DNA from: Linum tenue
Taxonomy: Eukaryota > Streptophyta > Magnoliopsida > Malpighiales > Linaceae
Assembly: GCA_946122785.1 (NCBI GenBank)
Contig: CAMGYJ010000006.1
Coordinates: 32,593,168-32,657,167 of the forward strand
Length of the DNA: 64,000 nucleotides
Direction: 5' to 3'
A model generated the notes under the pieces. The model saw only the letters and a program-made list of their open reading frames with translations, made no database searches and had not been told where the DNA came from. The position numbers and the translations under genes were made by a program. Below are positions 56,087 through 64,000 of this stretch, piece after piece. Each line of letters starts with the position of its first letter. Within the stretch, counting starts at the first letter, position 1.

Positions 56087-57591
56087 CCGTGCATGCCAAG
56101 TAGCTTCCGTTGCCTTGGAACCACCCTGGACCGAACATGCTTGTACACGCCCCTAACCAAACAAGCGCAGGTAATACAGTTCGTCTCTCATTTCACCCTT
56201 CCCCATCAACTTCTTGGAACGTAAGTCCTGGATTACGCAGAAATCATCGAGGAATATTAGTGCAACCTGATTCTCTTAGTGAAGCGACTAACAAAAACCA
56301 AGTTACACCAAAATTCTAGTACATGAAGAATTCGACCCAATGTTAACCCAGACTGAAGATCAATTTTGCCAATATGCTGAACCGGAATGCTTGCCCCATT
56401 CGAATACGAACTGGTAGCCATTCACACTTGACTTGCTTACTAGATAATAAGGAATCATCCATGGTGATATGTTCATTGCATCCTGAATCAAGTAACCACT
56501 CAGAATCGAAAGAAATAGTACCTGCCATGTGAGCCGCAGGATCGTCGACTGGATCGGACTTCCCGAAGAACTGTTTCAGCTGCTCAAGCTGAGATAGAGT
56601 AAAACCGAGGATCGGACTCTGTTGTTCACGATCCACTTGAGACGCTCTTGGCTCTCGCTGCGAAGAACTCTCTGATGAAGGATGCACTCGGCGTCGATTG
56701 CCCTTATCACTTTGGCGTTCACCTGACTTATTGCGAGGAGGGTAGCTGATAAGCTCGTAGCATGTCTCACGAAGATGTCCAGGCTTCTGACAGTGGGTGC
56801 AAATAGGGAAATCTTGAGTGGCGCGACCAGGTCGTTCATTCTCCACGAGCAGAATCACCTCGAGCATTGAACACAGATGTCTCGGTATTGGCTTGCGGTT
56901 TTGAGTGATAGCACGTTGTTGTTCCTCATTCAAAACCATGTTGAAAACATCGAAAATGCTTGGCATGGGGCGCATTGCCAAGATCTGAGTTCGAACCGAG
57001 CTTATACATCTTCCAAGCCCATTACAAAGTAAAAAACCCTCATTCCATCCAACTGCTCTCATACCCGGCGAGAAACCCCGTACGTGCAGGCGCCGCAGAT
57101 GCAGCTCGAGGGAGGCGATATGGCTGTGGCTTCTTCCCAGTAAGATCGAAGACGTGTATAAAAGGCTGAAACTGAAAGCTTTTCTTGCTGGAGAAGACTT
57201 ACCAATCGGCGGATCTCATAAGCCCTAGACGAGCTGCCTTGCCCAAATCGGCCTTTTAAATCATCCCAAATTTCTTTTGAGGTCTCAGCGAAGCGAACAC
57301 AGCTCAGAATCTCTTTATCCATGGTCGATTTGAGCCATCCTTTGACCATCGCGTCATTACATTTCCAGATATCGGCCGCAACGGCCTCCGTTGGCTGGGT
57401 GACAGTTCTTGTGAAAAAACCATCCACTCACCGTAATTAGATTACATCAAGACATCGCCGACAAGCATGTGACCACTATTGTCGGACTGACGAAGGCTGT
57501 AGATGGGTGACAATCCATCGACACTGCTTCTACTGCTTGAGGTTGTCGAAGACTTGGAGGGCTTGGTGGAATCATCATCACCGCCCGACAT
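56087..57591 (-). pseudogene. Copia-4 gag and protease
   Basis: Gag opens at ATG 57591 (minus). A stop near 57440 is followed by the frame 57427-57059 with the gag core (a VKGWLKSTMDKEIL block, then LKGRFGQG). The frame changes near 57060 into 57062-56343, which has a CCHC knuckle (CTHCQKPGHLRETC) near 56780 and the protease active site in WLLDSGCNEHIT near 56480. A stop or shift near 56345 precedes the GAG-pre-integrase region. Confidence 0.85.
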
Positions 57592-57617
57592 ATTTGACGA
57601 AGTTGGATTCTAGCACA

Positions 57618-57629
57618 GCTCTGATACCA
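57618..57629 (-). other. Copia-4 primer binding site
   Basis: TGGTATCAGAGC on the minus strand, immediately next to the 5' LTR. Confidence 0.9.
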
Positions 57630-57918
57630 TGAAGATATTTAAAGAATAGTAGACAAGACGATTTCAACGTGGTTCTTCCTCACCGGTGTGGTGAGGCTTA
57701 CGTCCACAAAATAAGAGTCTTTCTTATTGATTACGGCGGCTCATGACCGCATACATCATATATATACCTTTTACAACAATTACATAGGGTATTAGTCCTA
57801 TTCCTATGCGTACATGAGACTTGATGTGCATGGAATTGGACTCTCATGCAACATACATGGGCTCCTGCATGTTGAGTCTCGGACGCGTACTTCTCGTCAT
57901 AGTCGTCTCGGCCCAATA
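57630..57918 (-). repeat. Copia-4 5' LTR
   Basis: 289 bp, partner of 52963-53251; outer end CCCAATA on the plus strand, followed by TSD TGGAT. Confidence 0.93.
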
Positions 57919-57923
57919 TGGAT

Positions 57924-58140
57924 CAGTGAAAAAAAGAAGAGTATTTTGGGAGTGCTTGCATGGCTGGGCATTGGGAAGCCTATGCTTTTTAATGTTATCT
58001 ATGCCCAAAAAATAACTTCTGGGTTCATGGAGGCCACAACACCGAAACTGCCACCACCCATAGCTTGAAGAAACCCTTGATTGTGCATGTCCTGTTCTCA
58101 TCGACGTGGAACAAATAGCCACTCTGTCCTTCCTTTTCAC
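57924..58140. other. Unassigned, possibly old coding sequence
   Basis: Both strands have short open stretches with protein-like composition (for example minus-strand GGGSFGVVASMNPEVIFWA). None can be assigned. It is cut at 58140 by a MITE and continues at 59445. Confidence 0.35.
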
Positions 58141-59436
58141 TAGGGGTGACAACATAACCCTATCCACGGATACCCTATCTGATCCAACCAAGTCAAAGTG
58201 TGGATAACCTATGTTGACAGATTACGCGTCGGGTTTGTGTTTAAACCCATTCTTTTATATAATTTGTGGGTTGGGTTCGGATTTAGCCATACCTAGTTCG
58301 TTTCAACCCGTACCCGTCTACTTTGTCTTCCTAATTGTGTAGAATGAAGTTAATATTATGGAGTGGAGAGTGAAGAAGCTTAGTTGACAAGGAGAAAGAA
58401 GGTTTCAATTAATTATGTTGTTTATGGATGTTTATCTTTAATGTTGAAAAATTCATATGATCATTTGTAGTTTGCTTCTATGCTCTAGATTGATGTTTTT
58501 TGTACAAATAATTTGAATGAGAAGATAGATGTTAAACTTTATTTTGACATGAAGTTATTGTGTATTTATAGAACCCATGTGTATACATTAATCCTCGGAT
58601 AACCAACGGGTTGGGTTGGGTTTGAGTTCTCCAACCAATTGGGTTTTATCCTGGGTTTTTTTTATATAGGGTTGGGGTAGGGCTGGGAAAATAGACCAGA
58701 CCGTTAGAAAAACTGTGGTCCAAACCGTATCGCACAGTTTGGTCTGGACCGTAGACCGTTAAGTATGGTCTGGTCTGGTCTGGTCCATGGTCTGCATTAT
58801 TTTATGTTTTGATCTCTTGGTCTGGTCTAGTCTAGATCGCGGTTTACCGAACCAAACCGTGGACCCAACTGACTTGTCAATACGTGTTAATAGCCCATTC
58901 GATCACTCTCCCAACTCCCACAACGACACCCGAGTCTCAACCTTAATTTTGAGAATTTCATCCCTCCTTCATTCACAATCACATTTAACTAGAGAGTAGA
59001 GATAATCGTGTCTCCATATGACATTATGTTAATATTTATAACGTTATGGTGCAAGTTGAGATGCTTTTACTTTGTATTTTTGTTATGTACTAAGATTTGG
59101 GGTATCAAAATTATTCATGCATGTTAGGATTAATGTTTTAAGGCAAATAATAATTATTTTTCTTAGTTATTGGTTCAACTTTTTGTATGGTTGATTAAAC
59201 AAATTATTTATTTTTCATTGATTGTGGTCTATCTGGACCAGACCGAACCAGACCGCACAGGCGTGGTCTGGACCAGACCGTATAGTCTGTGGTCTGATCT
59301 GTGGTTTATACTTCAGCCTCTCGGTCTGGACCATAGGCCGTATATATGGTCTGGTCTGGACCAGACCGCACCGTTTCCCAGCCCTAGATTGGGGTTTGAC
59401 AAAACCCAACCCAACTTGGTCCAATTGTCACCCCTA
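58141..59436. mobile_element. hAT-type MITE with GGGTT words, host of a second MITE
   Basis: Ends TAGGGGTGACAA / TTGTCACCCCTA with an exact 8-bp duplication CTTTTCAC at 58133-58140 and 59437-59444. Subterminal GGGTT/AACCC words at 58155-58330, 58600-58675 and 59395-59420. Without the inner MITE it is about 580 bp. No transposase. Confidence 0.93.
58678..59386. mobile_element. hAT-type MITE with GGTCTGG words, nested in the previous one
   Basis: Ends TAGGGCTGGGAAA / TTTCCCAGCCCTA, flanked by GGTTGGGG (58670-58677) and GATTGGGG (59387-59394), an 8-bp duplication with one mismatch. GGTCTGG/CCAGACC words fill 58690-58855 and 59225-59375; the centre is AT-rich. Confidence 0.9.
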
Positions 59437-59444
59437 CTTTTCAC

Positions 59445-60545
59445 CAGTCGCGAAGCCATAGCTGCTGTTCCTTGCCCCCAAATCCCCAACTGCAACTCAA
59501 CTATGTTTGATCTCATATTAAATCCCTATTGCCTGCGATGATTATAATAATAATAAAAAATGGGATCTCCTCCGATCTTCTATGGCCGCCCTCCCCTCTC
59601 TCGCCCATGGAATTCAGTAGCCCTCATCTCCGTTTGCTATAAGGATTAAATCCTAAGTTCTTGCAGGTAAGATCTGTACCCCCCTCATCTCTGTATGATG
59701 TAAAAGTCAGATTCATACTTAGATTTAGAGCTTAGCAGAGTCCTCTAATCGTTGGACCTATTTATGGAATTTGTGTCTTTTATATCCTATATGCTTAAAG
59801 ATTATTTTGAAAGTTTATATTTATTTATCACAAGGCATGTTATTGTTGATAGTGCAAGAAACCGAATAAAGGGCAGCTGAAGAATCATTGTAAATAAAAA
59901 ATAACAAAATAAAGGCTTGGGAGAAATCCAAATTTGGTCTTGGTTATATATTTTTCTTCGAGCTAGGAGATATTCCCTTTCTGAATGTCTGTCTCGATCT
60001 GGTTCCAAATCTATGATTTCTTGGGTATCGTCGCCAACAATAGCATTGGTAGTTCAGACCCCTCCCAAGAATTGAAGCAAGGTCTAGGGAATCTGGGCTT
60101 ACAATCCCAATTCCAAACTCTATTAGACGACTTGGAACTCCAAGCGTATTCTTTTATACCAAATTTTCATGTAAGTTTTAGCTCCATTTAGAGTAAAGCA
60201 CGTTTGTGGTTGTTGTTTATTGAAAATTAAATTAAATCAAACTAAACTAATGTGTTTATCATTGTGATTTGCTCCAGTCTTTTCCCTATGCTTTGTTTGA
60301 ATTTGATTCATTTTCCATGTTACCTTATTTTATCTTCCCATTTTGGGTTCACCACATCCTAAGTATAATTAAAGCTATAAGCAGGTTACTGTTGCACAAG
60401 GGCTTTGCTACTTTGTGTTGTGGGTTATTTTTGCTTGGTCACAGTCATTGATTTGCAGGCCCAACATGGACTTTATTCTTTCTAGGCTGGTTTTGCTAAT
60501 TGGACTTTCATTTGGGTGTTTTTTTTTTCTTTCGCCGATCGTTTC
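59445..60545. other. Unassigned region with one possible exon
   Basis: No recognised protein. The plus-strand frame from ATG 59985 (about 62 codons, SQELKQGLGNLGLQSQFQTL block) meets GTAAGT at 60171-60176, a perfect donor-like site. An AG-ended T-rich stretch lies upstream near 59945-59962. It may be an exon of an unknown or decayed gene; there is no further support. Confidence 0.35.
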
Positions 60546-60549
60546 CCTA

Positions 60550-61065
60550 GAGCTATGGCGAACCTCCATCTATCTCACGATTTCCATCGATTGGGAGTGT
60601 CGATTAAATCCAAAGCACAATTAGTGATGGCGCACAGGTCGAAGGAGCGGAGATTAGAGTCGGTGGTGGAGCAGACGATTTGCAGGGGACGGCAGCACCG
60701 GTGGAGGAGAGATTGACGAGAATTGAAGCAGCACCGGAGGATTGGGTTTTGGTTTTCCTTTGCAGAGGAAGCATGCGAAGGGGAAGCGAGGAATTGGACC
60801 AGGTCACTGTCGGTGTCTAGGTAGAGAGCGACGTGAAATGGAGTATTGGAGTTGATAGTGAAAGCGTATAAACGCTGCCGGTAGGCAGGGAAGGGAGACT
60901 TGGCGGTAGGTTTTGTGGTCGCGGTGGCGGCGATGATGGGCGGCCGAGCAGGCGATGGCGAATTTGAGAAGCTGGTGGGTGGTGGTGTGTTGGGGTTGCG
61001 GAGAGGGAATGGGTTAGAGGGAGGAGGTTTGCTCGCTCGATGATAGGGTTATCGGCGGACTGCTC
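60550..61065 (-). pseudogene. Nepenthesin-type aspartyl protease pseudogene (N-terminal half only)
   Basis: Minus strand, from about 61065 downward, in three frames. It shows a PLTHSLS block near 61015, a short basic/Pro-rich propeptide-like region, and a block like the PGSxYTLS start of the catalytic fold near 60880. The first active site follows as LDTDSDLVQF near 60810, where family members have DTGSDLVW. A CxLC-K-rich loop near 60760, a PCKSSA block near 60680 and an FDLCAI-x2-C block near 60640 come next, and a stop near 60572. These are the successive motifs of plant secreted nepenthesin-like proteases. The Gly-to-Asp change, frameshifts and lack of the second half make it non-functional. 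Confidence 0.75.
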
Positions 61066-63577
61066 CTGACGCAGAGGTTCCGAGGGATTAGATGTAGCTC
61101 TGTTTTTAGAGCTAGGTTAAGGTATGGCTGTTTCGCAAGTATGTAAACCAAACAGGTTCACAAAAGTCCCCATCTTTTTACATTGGATATTTCTGTGAAA
61201 TCGTTCAGCTAATTCAATAGTGTCCTGCATATTGATCTATGTATCTACCTTTCATTGAACTCCTTTGTATCTCTAGAATCCATCAATCAAAATGCAACAC
61301 TACTAATGTAAAGATACCAAATTGAGATGAGCCATACCAGATAGTGTCAGGGTTGAGGTAATGCAGTGCCTCGAAAGAGATGAACCTCTCTAGAATTCCC
61401 TTTCGCGCATAACACATAGCTTCTTTGAATATACTCTCGATCATACAAAATGGCCAATTTAACAGATGCCGGTTTTTGTCAACTGCTAAAATATATATAA
61501 AACATCCCGCATAGAGCAAGATGAGATAAAAAAAACTAGGGCAAAGCTAGATGGAGCAATTCACTACATAGGCACACAACAAGAATATGTTTGTATTAAT
61601 TCTGTAAAAAAATGTCCATCACAAATTGATAGTGGCAGATTTTGAATAATGTGGCCACCATCTGTGCACGAATTAGTCATTAACCATGGTTTAATTACTC
61701 GACCCATTACGAATAATGCCTGAAATAAGAACTTTTCTAACAGCAAACATGAAATCAAAATTGAGGAAAGCTAATGTAAAAAAGGCCATAGTAGAGAATA
61801 TGACATTACCATTTACGTATATTCTCAGCTCAACTTTAGCTTCTGTCCTGGGATGATGATTGGCGTTAGCGAGCACTTTTCATCCACAACTAGCGAATAC
61901 TGGGCCGCGCTCTGCAGCGGCCTCTGATGTGGCATTGTGGTGGTTTCGTCTTGGCTAGCCCGTGATGTTTTCGGGATCGATATGTATGCTATACAAAATT
62001 TCAATCAGAGCTAACACAGATGTTGTAGATCAAGATCATATGACTGGAATATCACCAGTAACACCCATTGATTGTAAATGAAGTGCTTGCATACATGACA
62101 ATGGTAACTGTGATAGGGGTTACCAAAAGCCAAACAAAATATTTAAAATATCAGCATAATGATTGAAACGTATATCAGCAGTAGTTGCAGGCTTGTCGTA
62201 AGTAGTGGCTGTATCAAAGCACATCGTGTCTTCTTCTCCAAAGATTATCAACAATGGATGGTTTGTCATCTGAGATGTTTCTATCCTTGCAGATTGGGCA
62301 CTTCCACCAAGCTTGACTGTAGCTTAAACAACAACATCAATATTAGAAACCAAGGCAACGATTCTAGTGGTTCACATCCCTAGTGGTAATTAATACCAAA
62401 CACTTCCACTCTTCTACATATAAAGTTTTCAAATGATGAAGAGCTTAACAAATACTAATTCAATCCAGCTTAGTAAAATCATTTTCATGGACTGCAATTC
62501 CTCAACAACAACTTGACTCGTGAGGGGTTAAAGAAAGCCATGTATCATACACCGACTAAAAGGAAGTTCCAAACAGAACCATAATTGGCCCTTAATAAAT
62601 ATATATCTTATTCTCTATGAACCATGGAGAGGAGAAATTGAATAAAAAATGATGTATGAGCTTTCATCGCAGATTGCTCTGCTAACCTAATTTTCGATAT
62701 ACATAATGCCAAACCTCTTCTTCTGAACTAATCAAATGACCCTAAAAGACAGTTAGCTCCAATAAAGCTTGCAGACCTCCTAGTTAAGCTCCCCTTCACA
62801 AAAGTCCCCAATGATCTATAACACTTCTCCTTTGAGAACAAAACCTTCGTGGGTAATAACATTTCACAAAATGACACCAAAAACACTTCCCCTTTCAGAA
62901 TATTCTATTGAATTGTCTGGACGATACTGAAACTCTTTATGTCACTATCTCACTGATCAACATTATTATTTTCAATTATGCAGTTGTAGAAATTACTAAG
63001 ATCTGAACACATCAGTTCCTTAGAATGTTTAGGAAGGTTGCGTAGGAGATGGGTCATACGTAAGCCAAAAGGTGTCAACTTATGCCAATTGATTTGGACA
63101 TTCGTTATGTCACAAATTTAGTGTCCTTCCTCATGTACTTACTCAACCTAATTACATAGTTTTTGAGGGGTCATCCATATTGACACATTGATCGATTTCT
63201 TGCCTTCTAATGTGACCAGTCATAGAGTTGGTTGGTGTGATTGTATGTCAATACATTTTGAGGGGTTGTCTGAGTTATAGGTGAAACTTGGTTGTGAATG
63301 TCTTTTTGGGAGAGATGCAATCAAAATATTTTTGTATTGTACCCCAAATAACTTTTTTGTTTTGTTGAGCATACAAGATTAATTACTGAAGCCCAACCCA
63401 CCAATTAATCAATGGAGATGGGTCGTTGGACTAGATGTTTATTTTCTAATTTCTCTATGTCGTTGGGTAACGCATATAATGTGTGGATTCAATTTGAATA
63501 TATTATCGCATTCGAATGGAGGAACCGACAGTTATAAATAACCACCAATTTCCCCACTAACCCCTCATTCCATAGAT
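61066..63577. other. AT-rich intergenic sequence, no gene recognised
   Basis: 2.5 kb with only short frames. Minus-strand segments near 62210-62330 and 61800-61900 have mildly protein-like composition but no family match that I can make. No TE ends with TSD found. Confidence 0.5.
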
Positions 63578-63919
63578 TTATCGTTTGGAAGTTGTGATTT
63601 CAAATGGTGTATTGATCAAATTCATGTATTTGTGAGATTAAGTCGTTTTTTTATTTATATAGAACTAGAATACATGCATTTACTTTTTGGAGGCCCCACC
63701 ACAATCACTCAATATTGTGGGATTCACAATCTCTATTTTTTGTTGAGATTCTTCACAATCACTCAATACTAACTTATTTACCTTTGGAACAAAAACATAA
63801 TCTAAACCTCCAAACAATATATTTACCTAATACATCAATTGATTCAATCCATCAAATGATAATACACTAATTGTCCTAATACATCAATTTGAAGATCACA
63901 ACTTCCAAACAACCCCTTA
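63578..63919. mobile_element. MITE with GTTTGGAAGTTGTGAT ends (PIF/Harbinger-like or similar)
   Basis: GTTTGGAAGTTGTGAT at 63583-63598 is the inverse of ATCACAACTTCCAAAC at 63895-63910, and similarity continues inward for about 20 more bases (TTCAAAT...GTATT). The right tip extends to AACCCC followed by TTA; the left tip is followed outward by TTA too. A TTA duplication suits Tourist/Harbinger MITEs, but the left tip is degraded, so the superfamily is tentative. Confidence 0.6.
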
Positions 63920-64000
63920 GCTGCCATCAACTTCCGCCTGTCTTACTTTTTGAATTTACATTCTTAAGGAAACCGTCATATATAAGTCTTTTAAAATCCA
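63920..64000. other. Right window edge, no feature
   Basis: 81 bases of plain sequence. Confidence 0.5.

Larger units (their letters stand above)
52963..57918 (-). mobile_element. Copia-4: complete but mutated Copia LTR retrotransposon
   Basis: 4956 bp with two 289-bp LTRs, iMet primer site at 57618-57629 (minus), purine tract at 53252-53262 (minus GCGGGGGAG), and exact TSD TGGAT at 52958-52962 and 57919-57923. On the minus strand the ends are TA...CA rather than TG...CA. Gag, protease, integrase, RT and RNase H are present in Copia order but broken. Size and short LTRs fit Ale/Retrofit-like elements. Confidence 0.93.

Noticed and set aside
61283..62383. Possible host exons on either strand
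   Set aside because: Frames are short, no splice pattern is consistent and no family is recognised; only the aspartyl protease remnant further left is supported.

Overview
This is plant nuclear DNA, probably from a eudicot. The evidence is nested Copia and Athila-type Gypsy LTR retrotransposons with tRNA-iMet and tRNA-Asp primer sites, an L1-type LINE fragment, several hAT and other MITE-like elements, and AT-rich intergenic sequence. The species cannot be named from the sequence. I see no intact host gene, no rRNA or tRNA gene and no CRISPR array. Nearly the whole window is a transposon nest. Most boundaries below rest on matching target-site duplications (TSDs).

Layout. (1) 1-13938: a minus-strand Copia element (Copia-2), cut by the left window edge. 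A plus-strand Sirevirus-like Copia (Copia-1, 434-8570, TSD CAGCT) sits in its RNase H region. Copia-1 carries an intact 339-codon ORF after pol with its own TATA box, and a 543-bp hAT MITE splits its gag zinc knuckle. (2) 13939-15181: remnants of an unidentified coding gene, split by a 632-bp hAT MITE. (3) 15142-51244: a second minus-strand Copia (Copia-3, 268-bp LTR). It is interrupted by a non-autonomous LTR element (LARD-like; 727-bp LTRs, TSD ATAAG) and by a 15-kb Athila-like Gypsy element (34853-49848, TSD CCTTT). Part of Copia-3 plus the left end of the LARD has been amplified into four tandem 3.6-kb units (15142-29553). Inside the Athila-like element lies a likely solo LTR (41478-44248) that itself contains a 5'-truncated LINE. 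(4) 51593-52591: a long-TIR, MULE-like element. (5) 52963-57918: a structurally complete but mutated minus-strand Copia (Copia-4; TSD TGGAT; TA...CA ends). (6) 58141-59436: a hAT MITE with another hAT MITE inside it. (7) 59445-64000: mostly unassigned sequence, with a decayed nepenthesin-type aspartyl protease pseudogene (60550-61065, minus) and a MITE near the right edge.

The least ordinary part is the LARD-like element. Its roughly 2.8-kb non-coding interior reads as a string of stem-loops. It includes six regularly spaced hairpins (31016-31471) whose outer stems come in two sequence versions that both pair, and a 79-nt compound hairpin with 12-bp perfect arms (32432-32510). An 11-bp stem straddles its LTR/internal junction, and no standard tRNA-iMet primer site is visible. 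It also has a small, very acidic ORF with SUMO-interaction-like motifs. A second, unrelated hairpin series, with a constant 19-nt loop and different but always pairing stems, lies in the solo LTR (43412-43650). Together these suggest selection for RNA or DNA structure in non-autonomous retroelement sequence. This reading was done by eye and has not been tested by folding or alignment.
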